Shown here: in pieces, positions 1-6,380 of the stretch
Layout: every line of letters begins with the position of its first letter
How positions within the stretch are numbered: the stretch's first letter is position 1
Assembly (NCBI GenBank): GCA_016872875.1
Contig: VGYW01000231.1
Location: forward strand, 1 to 13,313
Direction: 5' to 3'
DNA length: 13,313 bases
DNA from: Planctomycetota bacterium
GTDB taxonomy: Bacteria > Planctomycetota > PUPC01 > DSUN01
Translations under genes and position numbers: made by a program
The notes under the pieces: generated by a model
What the model was told of the DNA's origin: nothing
Databases searched by the model: none
What the model saw: the letters and a program-made list of their open reading frames with translations, nothing else

Positions 1-1581
1 GTGCAGGATGCGCCCGTGCTGGAGGCTGAAGCAGTGGCTCTCGGGGTCATCCTTGGACTTCTCGTTCACGCGCAGGACCCCGTAGAAGCTGCGGCTGAGG
101 GAAACCCCGCCCTTGAGCGTCCTGTCCGCATCCTTCTTCAGGGCCACGCCGAGGGTGACCAGGAGCGCCACGAACGCGGGCGGGTAGAGGCCGACCCACC
201 AGCGCGTCTGCCAGTGCCTGTGCGGCTTGCGGTCGGCCCAGAACGCCGCCATCGCCAGCGCGCAGCAGAGCCAGAGGCCAACGTGCAGCTCCAGATAGGC
301 GGGAAAGATGCGCGGCGCCACGAGCGACACGAACACCCCTCCCACCGCCCCGCCGAGCGCCGACATCAGATAGAAGGACGTCAGGTGCCGCGGGTGCGGC
401 TTCAGCCGAACAAGCTCCCCGTGGCAGACCATGCAGCAGACGAGGAGCGTGAGCGAGAAGCCGACCACCTGGCCGATGATCGAGACGTTCACGTCCTGGT
501 AGAGCATCCAGGGCACGCCGCCGAGCATGAGCGAGACGGGCTCGGGGGCCTCGATGTCGCTCCCCACGAAGCCCGTGCCCGTGACAAACCTCCAGGCGAA
601 CTTCGCGATCGGCGCGGCCTTCTCGAGGTCGGGCTCCTTCGGCTTCCCGAAGACGCCGAAGCCGGCCTTCACCGGCACGTTGGCCACCTGGCGCACGAGC
701 TCCATGCCGCCGAGCGCCACGAAGAGGAGCACCCACCAGAAAATCCGCGGATACCAGCGCGTGCTGTGGAAGCAGAGGATGAACGACAGGAGGTAGACCG
801 TCAGCGGCAGCACCCAGAGGAAGGGCACGATGGCAACGTCCGCGCACATCTGGTTGGTCACGGCCAGGAGCACGAGGGAGCCGCAGGCCGTGAGCGCGAC
901 CCAAAGGACACGTGAGCCGACGCCTGGCGTGTCCTCAGCCAGCGCCGCCTCCTCCGCGGGCTGCCCCTCCTGGGCGGCAGGCTCCGGCGCTGGGGGGGCG
1001 GGGGCCTCGCGTGTCCGCCATGCGCAGAGGGCGCCCACAACGGCGAACAGCACGAAGCCGCCTGACCAGAGCCAGCCCTGCGTCCTCAGCGAGAACGCCG
1101 GCTCCACCAGGAACGGATAGCTCACGAGAGCGAGAAGCGAGCCGACGTTCGAGAGCGCATAGAGCCGATACGGCGAGCGGCCGGGATGAGCCACGCTGAA
1201 CCAGGCCTGGAGGAGCGGGCTGGTGGTCGAGAGCATCAGGTAGGGCAGGCCAACCGTGGCGGCGAGGAGCAGGAGGATGCCCCAGGTGGGGTCGGCGGCG
1301 GCGCCCGGCTTCCAGCGCGAGCCTGGGATGATGGGCAGCGTGGCCAGCGCGGCCACGAGCAGGGCGGTGTGGATGATCGCCTGCTTCCGTTGCGGGAGCT
1401 TCGTCCGCAGGAAGTGGGCGTAGGCGTAGCCCGCCAGCAGCAGCACCTGGAAGAACAGCATGCACGCCGTCCACACCGCCGGCCCGCCCCCGAACCACGG
1501 CAGGATGATCTTGCCGATCAGGGGCTGGACCTGAAAGAGGAGAAAGGCGCCCAGGAAGATGGCGAGGGCGTATTGAAGCAA
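1..1581 (-). CDS. Membrane protein fused to spermidine-synthase-like domain (3' partial)
   Basis: The minus-strand frame is open for 527 codons from a TTG at 1581 to the window edge, so the C-terminus is missing. This TTG has TAGGAG six bases upstream; an in-frame TTG at 1587 abuts that site and is less likely, and a TAG stop lies at 1593-1591. The protein is very hydrophobic, with about ten predicted membrane helices. It opens with a helix ending near VQPLIGKIILPWFGG. A conserved-looking segment, CHGELVRLKPHPRHLT followed by a Gly-rich helix, lies near residues 375-410. The last visible residues (SFYGVLRV then LQHGRILH) match the start of the aminopropyltransferase-like domain. This architecture is known as fused MFS/spermidine synthase and is frequent in Planctomycetota and Acidobacteriota. 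Its substrate is not established, so a true polyamine role is only inferred. An Ala/Pro/Glu-rich linker splits the helices near residue 190. Confidence 0.85.
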   Translation of the reverse strand, partial: MLQYALAIFLGAFLLFQVQPLIGKIILPWFGGGPAVWTACMLFFQVLLLAGYAYAHFLRTKLPQRKQAIIHTALLVAALATLPIIPGSRWKPGAAADPTWGILLLLAATVGLPYLMLSTTSPLLQAWFSVAHPGRSPYRLYALSNVGSLLALVSYPFLVEPAFSLRTQGWLWSGGFVLFAVVGALCAWRTREAPAPPAPEPAAQEGQPAEEAALAEDTPGVGSRVLWVALTACGSLVLLAVTNQMCADVAIVPFLWVLPLTVYLLSFILCFHSTRWYPRIFWWVLLFVALGGMELVRQVANVPVKAGFGVFGKPKEPDLEKAAPIAKFAWRFVTGTGFVGSDIEAPEPVSLMLGGVPWMLYQDVNVSIIGQVVGFSLTLLVCCMVCHGELVRLKPHPRHLTSFYLMSALGGAVGGVFVSLVAPRIFPAYLELHVGLWLCCALAMAAFWADRKPHRHWQTRWWVGLYPPAFVALLVTLGVALKKDADRTLKGGVSLSRSFYGVLRVNEKSKDDPESHCFSLQHGRILH

Positions 1582-1610
1582 GGCCAACTCCTACGAGTAG
1601 AGCAAGGCAA

Positions 1611-1764
1611 GACGCGTGACTCGTGACGCGTGAGAAGAGGGGCCGCGAGCGGCGAGCTACGAGCTTCGAGCCTGAAGCCAGGAAGCCGGCAATCTCCCTC
1701 TGAAGCTCGCGGCTCGTGGCTCGAAGCTCGCAGCTTTGCTGTCACGCATCACGCATCACGCGTC
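1611..1764. repeat. Nested imperfect inverted repeat of degenerate short words
   Basis: The outer arms (1611-1633 and 1742-1764) match in inverted orientation at 20 of 23 positions and are built from variants of GACGCGTGA. Inner arms near 1650-1678 and 1700-1736 are built from variants of GCGAGCTTCGAG and also pair imperfectly. The element fills the gap between the MOSC-MogA gene and the spermidine-synthase-like gene. It reaches into the MOSC-MogA gene, so the TGA stop at 1758-1756 lies inside the right arm. It may fold in RNA and attenuate read-through, but it lacks the U-tract of a classical terminator. Confidence 0.75.
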
Positions 1765-2712
1765 TTTCCTCGGCCGCCCGCACTCCGATGGGTCGCCCCT
1801 CAGCTTCGCGAGTCCGTGCGGCAGGGCGGGCAGAAGCGTCTCGAGGTTCTCGGTGGCCCCCCGCTCGGAGCCGGGGAGGTTCACGATGAGCGTCTTCTTG
1901 CGGATGCCGGAGGCGCCCCGCGAGAGCATCGCGTGGGGGGTCTTGGCGAGCGAGGCGGCACGCATCGCCTCGTCGAGGCCGGGCGTCAGGCGGTCGGCCA
2001 CGGCGCGGGTCGCCTCAGGCGTCACGTCGCGCGGCGAGAAACCAGTCCCGCCCACGGCCACGACCAGGTCGATGCTGTGGCCGTCGCAGTAGTGGCGAAG
2101 CCGCTCCTCGATCTGCGGCCGCTCGTCGGGCACGATCTCGGCCGCGAAGACGTGCGCGCCCAGCCTCTCGCGCAGAAGGCCCGCGACGGCTGGGCCGGCG
2201 GTGTCGGCCGCCTCGCCCCGCGAGCAGCGGTCGCTCACCGTCAGCACGACCGCCTGAATGGTCGCGCGCGCGACGGCGCTGAGCACCTCCACGGGGTCGC
2301 CGGGCCTCACCTCGCCGCCCCGGAGCACGCGGGCGAACAGGCCGCGGCGCGGCATAAGGCAGTCGCCCAGGCGCTCGAAGACGGTGCAGCGGTGGCCGTG
2401 GCACTCCTTGCCGATCTGGGTTATCTCGAGCTCGGCCTCCGCCCCGAGGCGCAAACGGCTCCCGAGGCCCAACGTGCCGAAGTCGAGCCCGCTGAGGAGG
2501 ACGTTCTCGGCGAAGGCGCCGGGCCGCAGGTCGGGCAGTTGCGCGCGCCAGGCCTCCGCCTCCTCAGCCGACAGCAGGCTCACCTGGCGGTGCCACGCCC
2601 CAGCGTGGGCGTCGCCCTCGATCCCTTGCCCGGCCACGAACACGGCCCGTTCCACGGCCTCCTTCGGCTCCCCCTTGGACTTGCTGGTGCAGAGGGCGAC
2701 GACGTGGATCAT
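1756..2712 (-). CDS. MOSC domain-MogA/MoaB fusion, molybdenum cofactor assembly
   Basis: This 318-residue protein has two domains. Residues 1-145 are a MOSC domain, with an IEGDAHAG segment near residue 31 and Cys-containing GKECHGHRC near 101-109; MOSC domains carry sulfur or handle Moco ligands. Residues 150-305 are a MogA/MoaB domain with VLTVSDRCSRGE (156-167), GGTGFSPRDVTPEAT (221-235) and LPGSERGA (279-286). Known MogA enzymes adenylate molybdopterin before molybdate insertion. The ATG at 2712 is chosen because the MOSC fold starts there; the frame stays open upstream but encodes only low-complexity sequence from the GAC/GTC repeat. The ribosome site is weak. The gene lies 184 bases downstream of moaC on the same strand, and the two likely serve one pathway. 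The stop codon falls in the adjacent inverted repeat. MOSC-MogA fusions are known in other bacteria. Confidence 0.88.
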   Translation of the reverse strand: MIHVVALCTSKSKGEPKEAVERAVFVAGQGIEGDAHAGAWHRQVSLLSAEEAEAWRAQLPDLRPGAFAENVLLSGLDFGTLGLGSRLRLGAEAELEITQIGKECHGHRCTVFERLGDCLMPRRGLFARVLRGGEVRPGDPVEVLSAVARATIQAVVLTVSDRCSRGEAADTAGPAVAGLLRERLGAHVFAAEIVPDERPQIEERLRHYCDGHSIDLVVAVGGTGFSPRDVTPEATRAVADRLTPGLDEAMRAASLAKTPHAMLSRGASGIRKKTLIVNLPGSERGATENLETLLPALPHGLAKLRGDPSECGRPRKDA

Positions 2713-2753
2713 GCGAGTGCGGCCCCCACTGCTGACGCCAACCGAAATCCTAG

Positions 2754-2840
2754 ATCGTCGTCGTTGTCGTCGTCGTCCTCGTCGTCGAACGATTGAAGGG
2801 CAAAGGCCACGAGATTCGACGACGACGACGAGGACACCGA
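2754..2840. repeat. GTC/GAC triplet-like inverted repeat between moaC and MOSC-MogA
   Basis: The left arm (2754-2793) is a run of GTC units with single changes, starting ATCGTC and ending CGAACGAT. The right arm (2815-2840) is the matching GAC run. About 20 bases separate them. The arms can form a long GC-rich hairpin in the 184-base gap, which otherwise shows no gene. Confidence 0.75.
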
Positions 2841-2896
2841 CGGGCACGAGAAGCGGGGAAAGAAGGCGGCTGCCAGGAATGGGGGGCATACTCGGA

Positions 2897-3388
2897 TCAT
2901 GCCGGCTGCTCCCGTTTCCATGCCCCCGACTTGCCGCCGGACTTCTCCAGCAGGCGCACGCTGCGTATCTCAATCGCCTTGGAGAGCGCCTTGCACATGT
3001 CGTAGACCGTCAGGGCTGCCACCGCTGCCGCGGTCAGCGCCTCCATCTCCGCCCCCGTCTTTCCCGTCAGCGCCGCCTCGCTGCGGATGTGCACCTCCTC
3101 CCCGCGCAGCTCGAGGTCCACCGCCACGTGCTCCACGGGGAGCGGGTGGCACAGGGGGATGAGGCTGCCCGTCTGCTTCGCCGCCTGGATGCCCGCGATG
3201 CGGGCGGTCTCGAAGACCGGCCCCTTGGCCACGGAGTCGGCCCGAATCGCACGGGCGACCTCTTCGCCCACGCGGACGACTGCCTCGGCCAGCGCGCGGC
3301 GCCGCGTGGCGCCCTTCTGAGAAACATCCACCATGCGCGCCTCGCCCCCCGCGCCCACGTGCGTCAGTCTCGCGGCCTTCGCCCGCAC
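2897..3388 (-). CDS. moaC: MoaC, cyclic pyranopterin monophosphate synthase
   Basis: MoaC converts the MoaA product (3',8-cyclo-7,8-dihydro-GTP) to cyclic pyranopterin monophosphate in molybdenum cofactor synthesis. Family motifs are all present: LTHVG at the N-terminus, [17 protein letters not shown] with its active-site His, [18 protein letters not shown] with the catalytic Asp-Lys region, and a C-terminal SGGKSG. The length, 163 residues from the GTG at 3388, is typical. That GTG lies four bases beyond the stop of the upstream zinc-ribbon gene, with GGAAG seven bases before the GAGG-less spacer; a TTG at 3406 would overlap that gene by 14 bases and is possible but less likely. It appears translationally coupled to the zinc-ribbon gene. 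moaA, moaD and moaE are not in the window. Confidence 0.95.
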   Translation of the reverse strand: MRAKAARLTHVGAGGEARMVDVSQKGATRRRALAEAVVRVGEEVARAIRADSVAKGPVFETARIAGIQAAKQTGSLIPLCHPLPVEHVAVDLELRGEEVHIRSEAALTGKTGAEMEALTAAAVAALTVYDMCKALSKAIEIRSVRLLEKSGGKSGAWKREQPA

Positions 3389-3392
3389 TGGC

Positions 3393-3575
3393 CTACTTCC
3401 CAACAAGCCCCAGGAACTGGAGGAGGAGCTGGATGCCCACGGCCGCGATCACCAGGGCCATCAGCCCGATCGGCACCACGGCGGCCAGGTACAGAGCCCA
3501 GTCCTTCGGACCCCACTTGCGGTCGTCGGAGAACTCGTTCCCGCACTTCGGGCACTTCACCTGATGGCTCGGCAT
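3393..3575 (-). CDS. Small zinc-ribbon-like single-pass membrane protein
   Basis: This 60-residue protein has an N-terminal [11 protein letters not shown] motif with one CxxC pair (half of a zinc ribbon). A basic/aromatic stretch ([11 protein letters not shown]) and one long hydrophobic helix to the C-terminus follow. The ATG at 3575 is chosen over the ATG at 3599 because a perfect AGAAAGGAGG ribosome site lies between them, nine bases from the former. One CxxC cannot complete a four-ligand site, so zinc binding would require dimerisation, or the motif may only anchor structure. It is first in the operon with moaC, and a TTGACC/TATACT promoter precedes it. No function is recognised; the family is typically annotated as hypothetical. 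Confidence 0.75.
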   Translation of the reverse strand: MPSHQVKCPKCGNEFSDDRKWGPKDWALYLAAVVPIGLMALVIAAVGIQLLLQFLGLVGK

Positions 3576-3603
3576 CCCTGGGTTCCTCCTTTCTGCCATG
3601 CTC

Positions 3604-3632
3604 AGTATAGGCGAGAGGGGAGAGTTGGTCAA
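3604..3632 (-). promoter_or_regulatory. Sigma70-type promoter for the zinc-ribbon/moaC operon
   Basis: Reading the minus strand, TTGACC (3632-3627) is followed after exactly 17 bases by TATACT (3609-3604), five of six matches in each hexamer. It lies just upstream of the AGGAGG and ATG of the 60-residue protein at 3575. Confidence 0.65.
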
Positions 3633-3647
3633 CTGCGGCGGCCTCTG

Positions 3648-3745
3648 ATCGTCCTCGTCCGTCGTCTTCGTCCCTCGTCCTCGATCTTGCGGACACGCGC
3701 GGAAGAGAATCGAGGACGAGGCCGAGGGACGAGGACGAGGACGAT
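3648..3745. repeat. Long inverted repeat of GAGGACGAGG-type words
   Basis: The left arm (3648-3685) reads as variants of CGTCCTCGTC. The right arm (3709-3745) starts ATCGAGGACGAGG and ends GAGGACGAT. The two pair imperfectly around a loop of about 23 bases. The repeat occupies the divergent gap between the minus-strand molybdenum operon and the plus-strand zinc-ribbon gene, outside both predicted promoters. A closely similar unit occurs at 10579-10614. Confidence 0.8.
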
Positions 3746-3766
3746 TGGGAAAGAGGGCAAACGTGC

Positions 3767-3795
3767 TTGACAAGCTGGCTATGCCCGACTACCCT
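3767..3795 (+). promoter_or_regulatory. Candidate promoter of the zinc-ribbon miniprotein
   Basis: A perfect TTGACA (3767-3772) is followed by a 17-base spacer and a weak -10 candidate TACCCT (3790-3795). The start codon lies 27 bases beyond. The -35 is convincing; the -10 matches only three of six positions. Confidence 0.45.
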
Positions 3796-3821
3796 GAACG
3801 CTCACTCAGGAGGATTGGCCC

Positions 3822-4016
3822 ATGAGCTTCTGCAAGTACTGCGGAGAGTGGCAGGTCTACGTCAGCAGGTCCGAGCCATGCAAGAAGTGCGGGAAGGACC
3901 AGACCGACCCGACCGAGATCGCGTGGTACTGCGCCGGCTGCGGCAAGTTCGAGTACCTGGGCACCGACAAGGAGCTCTGCTCCGCCTGCGAGCGCAAGCA
4001 GCAGCGCCCGCCTTGA
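3822..4016 (+). CDS. Four-CxxC zinc-ribbon miniprotein
   Basis: This 64-residue protein carries four evenly spread CxxC pairs (CKYC at 4-7, CKKC near 20, CAGC near 37, CSAC near 52). That is enough cysteines for two structural zinc sites, a double zinc-ribbon (rubredoxin-knuckle) layout. The start is supported by AGGAGG eight bases upstream of the ATG and by the TTGACA box. There is no DNA-binding or catalytic motif beyond the ribbons. It is alone in its transcription unit: the next gene has its own promoter, whose -35 overlaps this gene's stop. It could be a nucleic-acid or protein-binding adaptor, but that is a guess from the fold only. Confidence 0.8.
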   Translation: MSFCKYCGEWQVYVSRSEPCKKCGKDQTDPTEIAWYCAGCGKFEYLGTDKELCSACERKQQRPP

Positions 4017-4040
4017 AATCGGAGTGGCTTCCGGTATACT
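4013..4040 (+). promoter_or_regulatory. Sigma70-type promoter of the HAD hydrolase gene
   Basis: TTGAAA (4013-4018) overlaps the stop codon of the preceding gene. A 16-base spacer leads to TATACT (4035-4040). Each hexamer matches consensus at five of six positions. The HAD gene begins about 65 bases downstream. Confidence 0.6.
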
Positions 4041-4106
4041 GCTTGCACCTGCCGCGCCGCGTGGCGCGGAATCCGTCCAACCCGCCGAGGCCAGGAGGCA
4101 AGCGCG

Positions 4107-5117
4107 ATGGCAGACCCGCAAGCGGAACTCAAGGCGTTTCAGCCAAGGCACAAGTTCTTCGTGGGCATTGATTCGGATGGCTGCGCCTTCGACACGATGG
4201 AGGTCAAGCACAAGTATTGCTTCGTCGTGGCGGTGATGCAGGCCTTCGGGCTGGCCGCACTCGCCCGCATCCTGCGCGACGTGTGGGACTTCGTGAACCT
4301 CAACTCGAAGTCGCGCGGCTGCAACCGCTGGCACGCGCTCCGCGCGACGATGGAGCACCTGATCGAGCTTTCGCCCTACGAGCGCTTCAAGCCCTTCCTC
4401 GCCGCGCACCTCGAGGTGATCAAGGACTTCATCAAGGCCTCGGAGCAGGACAAGCGGATTCAACTGAGCAACGAGGGGCTGCTGCTCTACGCTGAGGCGA
4501 AGCTGAGCATCCCCGCCGCCCAGCTCCTCGCGCAGTGCATCGTGGCAGATAGCGTGGGCGTGGCGGCCTCCGAGATGGGCCGCGCTGTCGTCAAGGCCGA
4601 CGCCTCGCCCGAGACCTGTCTCGTCCGCCTCATCTACTGGACCCACCTCGTCAACGGCCTCGTCGAGCTATACGTCTACGACGTCCCCCCCTTCCCCCAC
4701 TGCCGCAGGAGCATCGAGAAGCTCGCGGGCGTGGCCGACATCATCTGCGTCTCCGCCACGCCCGTCGAGGCCCTCCGCCGCGAGTGGGAGGAGCACGACA
4801 TCGCCCGCCACGCCGCCCTCATCTGCGGACAGGAGCAGGGCAAGAAGGAAGACCACCTCCGCATCGCCGCCAAGGACAAGTATCCCCCCCACCGCATCCT
4901 CATGATCGGCGACGCCCCTGGCGACCTCAAGGCCGCACGCCTCAACGGCGCACTCTTCTTCCCCGTCAACCCAGGCCACGAGGAGCAGTCCTGGCAGCTC
5001 TTCTTCAATGAGGCCTGCGGCCGCTTCCTCGCCGAGCAATACGCGGGCGACTACGCGGCCGCCCTGATAGAAGAGTTCGACAAGTATCTCCCCTCCACGC
5101 CGCCGTGGGAGGTGTAG
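4107..5117 (+). CDS. HAD-superfamily hydrolase with large cap insert
   Basis: The four HAD motifs are visible in order. Motif I is GIDSDGCAFDT (Asp22 nucleophile, Asp24 acid/base). Motif II is CVSATP (Ser216). Motif III is a Lys in GKKED (246-247). Motif IV is GDAPGD (Asp269, Asp273). It should therefore be a Mg-dependent phosphatase or related phosphotransferase; the substrate cannot be read from sequence. Roughly 190 residues separate motifs I and II, far more than in small C1-capped members, and form an alpha-helical insert near residues 35-205. At 336 residues it is longer than typical single-domain HAD enzymes. The start has AGGAGG nine bases upstream and follows a good promoter. The adjacent SDR gene on the same strand, 138 bases on, raises a possible role in sugar metabolism, but a repeat array separates them and co-transcription is uncertain. 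Confidence 0.85.
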   Translation: MADPQAELKAFQPRHKFFVGIDSDGCAFDTMEVKHKYCFVVAVMQAFGLAALARILRDVWDFVNLNSKSRGCNRWHALRATMEHLIELSPYERFKPFLAAHLEVIKDFIKASEQDKRIQLSNEGLLLYAEAKLSIPAAQLLAQCIVADSVGVAASEMGRAVVKADASPETCLVRLIYWTHLVNGLVELYVYDVPPFPHCRRSIEKLAGVADIICVSATPVEALRREWEEHDIARHAALICGQEQGKKEDHLRIAAKDKYPPHRILMIGDAPGDLKAARLNGALFFPVNPGHEEQSWQLFFNEACGRFLAEQYAGDYAAALIEEFDKYLPSTPPWEV

Positions 5118-5153
5118 GCTAGGGGGCGCAGCCTCACCATCGCGCCCGATCGG

Positions 5154-5207
5154 TCGAGTCAATCGAGTCAATCGAATCAATCGAATCAATCGAGTCAATC
5201 GAATCAG
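5154..5207. repeat. Six tandem 9-bp repeats (TCGARTCAA)
   Basis: Six consecutive 9-bp units alternate between TCGAGTCAA and TCGAATCAA; the last ends in G, and a seventh diverged unit follows (5208-5216). They lie in the 138-base gap between the HAD and SDR genes. No spacers are present. Confidence 0.9.
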
Positions 5208-5255
5208 TCGAACTGGTCCGTTCGCCTTTGCCCCAAGGGTCGAAGGCCCAAAGAC

Positions 5256-6029
5256 ATGCAGGCATCTTCCCCCTTCTCCCTCCTCGGCCGCCGCGCGCTC
5301 GTGACCGGCGCCAGCCGCGGCATCGGCCGGGCCTGCGCCATCGGGCTTGCCGAGGCCGGGGCCGACGTCGCACTCGTCGCACGCGACCGCGCGGCACTCG
5401 AGCGAGTGGCGGGCGAAGTCCGCTCCCTCGGCCGGCAGGCCGCGGTGCTCGTTACGGACCTCGCGAGGTCCGTTAAGGCCGCCGGCGTCGTCGCGGAGGC
5501 CGAGAAGGCCATCGGCACGATTGACATCCTCCTCTACGCCGCGGGGGTCACCAGGCGTGCGCCGGCGGGCGAGGTCCAGCCCGAGCAGATAGACGAGTGC
5601 CTCGCGGTGAACGCCAAGAGCGCCTTCGCCATCGCCCAGGCGGTCGGCCGCAGGCTGCTCGCCGAGCACAGGCCGGGCTCGCTCATCTTCATCGCCTCGC
5701 TGATGTCGCGCGGCGCGCGCCCCACCACCATCCCCTACGGCATCTCGAAGATGGCCCTCACCGGCGTCGTCCGCGGCCTGGCCGTCGAGTGGGCGCCCCA
5801 CGGCATCCGCGCCAACGCCATCGCCCCAGGCTACGTCCGCACCGACCTCGCCAGCGTGGTCTACAACGACCCCATGCTCCGCGAATGGGTCACAAGCCGC
5901 ATCCCCCAGGGCCGCTGGCAGGAGCCGGACGACTTCGCCCCCATCGCCGTCTTCCTCGCCTCCGACGCCTCGCGCGTCATCACCGGCCAGATCATCTTCG
6001 CCGACGGCGGCTGGACCGCGGCGCTGTAG
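5256..6029 (+). CDS. SDR-family NAD(P)-dependent oxidoreductase
   Basis: This is a classical short-chain dehydrogenase/reductase of 257 residues. It has the Rossmann glycine motif TGASRGIG (17-24), an acidic TDL (67-69), YAAGVT (94-99, the NNAG-equivalent), Asn119, Ser148 and the catalytic YGISK (Tyr161, Lys165). PGYVRTDL follows at 191-198, with a C-terminal DGGWT. Arg21 after the glycine motif and Arg43 after the second beta-strand suggest NADP preference. The overall pattern resembles gluconate 5-dehydrogenase or 2-deoxy-D-gluconate 3-dehydrogenase, so a sugar-acid ketoreductase is a reasonable guess, but SDR substrates cannot be assigned by eye. The ATG at 5256 has only a weak GAAGG upstream. 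The protein looks complete and intact. Confidence 0.9.
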   Translation: MQASSPFSLLGRRALVTGASRGIGRACAIGLAEAGADVALVARDRAALERVAGEVRSLGRQAAVLVTDLARSVKAAGVVAEAEKAIGTIDILLYAAGVTRRAPAGEVQPEQIDECLAVNAKSAFAIAQAVGRRLLAEHRPGSLIFIASLMSRGARPTTIPYGISKMALTGVVRGLAVEWAPHGIRANAIAPGYVRTDLASVVYNDPMLREWVTSRIPQGRWQEPDDFAPIAVFLASDASRVITGQIIFADGGWTAAL

Positions 6030-6033
6030 GAGC

Positions 6034-6105
6034 GGTGTTTGGTGTTCGGTGTTAGGTGTTCGGGTACAGAACACTCGACACTCGCCACTTGGCACTTGCC
6101 ACTCG
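6034..6105. repeat. Inverted array of GGTGTTCG / CACTTGGCACT words
   Basis: The left half (6034-6063) is a quasi-tandem of GGTGTT followed by TGG, CGG or AGG. After a short loop the right half (6070-6105) is a quasi-tandem of CACTCGA and CACTTGG. The halves pair imperfectly. The element starts five bases after the SDR stop codon and may form a transcript-end hairpin. Confidence 0.75.
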
Positions 6106-6113
6106 TCCCTTCA

Positions 6114-6157
6114 GTGAGTGACTCTTTTTGGACATCTGGGTGACGAAGTTTGGACAT
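6114..6157. mobile_element. Possible insertion-sequence end: two 22-bp repeats
   Basis: On the minus strand, two adjacent 22-base units begin ATGTCCAAA and share a GTCAC core at the same offset (6157-6136 and 6135-6114). Short terminal repeats in tandem are a feature of IS21-type transposon ends, and no transposase is nearby. A regulatory operator repeated two turns apart is an alternative. Assignment to a mobile element is inference. Confidence 0.35.
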
Positions 6158-6184
6158 TTGGCAAGGGAGAGGGGGCCTGCAACT

Positions 6185-6224
6185 CCCCTCCCTCTCAGGG
6201 AGGGGGCAGGGGGTAGGGGGAGGG
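6185..6224 (+). repeat. Perfect 9-bp hairpin overlapping a G-quadruplex-type tract
   Basis: CCCCTCCCT (6185-6193) and AGGGAGGGG (6197-6205) form a perfect nine-base-pair stem with a CTC loop. From 6202 to 6224 the plus strand carries four G runs (5, 5, 5 and 3) separated by one or two bases, a canonical G-quadruplex pattern. It lies in the leader of the methyltransferase gene but upstream of the predicted promoter. The remaining sequence from 6225 to 6380 shows no gene. Confidence 0.7.
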
Positions 6225-6287
6225 TCGGAGCTTGTGTCCCACCCTCACCTGCCGAGATGGCAAGCCATACTCCCGCGCAAGTGGCGC

Positions 6288-6316
6288 TGGACTTTTCGCC
6301 CGGACTTCGCTATCCT
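6288..6316 (+). promoter_or_regulatory. Candidate promoter of the methyltransferase gene
   Basis: TGGACT (6288-6293) and TATCCT (6311-6316) are separated by 17 bases; each matches the sigma70 consensus at four of six positions. The start codon is 65 bases downstream. Confidence 0.4.
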
Positions 6317-6380
6317 CATAGCCGGTCCCGCGTCCCTCCAGAGCCGCACCGCCGCGCTTCGCGGGAGAGGAGAAACCTGC

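Noticed and set aside
1..915. Plus-strand frame of 304 codons
   Set aside because: It is antisense, in register, to the spermidine-synthase-like membrane gene and has the charged Arg/His/Glu-rich composition of an antisense shadow.
1630..2796. Plus-strand frame of 388 codons
   Set aside because: It runs antisense to MOSC-MogA and reads repeat sequence at both ends; no family motifs.
5154..5216. CRISPR-like array
   Set aside because: The 9-bp units are contiguous with no spacers and no cas genes; this is a simple tandem repeat.
4668..6095. Minus-strand frame of 475 codons
   Set aside because: It overlaps the HAD and SDR genes, which have full motif sets; its Gly/Asp/Glu-rich sequence and translated 9-bp repeat mark it as a shadow.
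6150..6380. Longer N-terminus for the methyltransferase
   Set aside because: The extension translates hairpin and G-rich repeat sequence and precedes the candidate promoter; a good ribosome site supports 6381.
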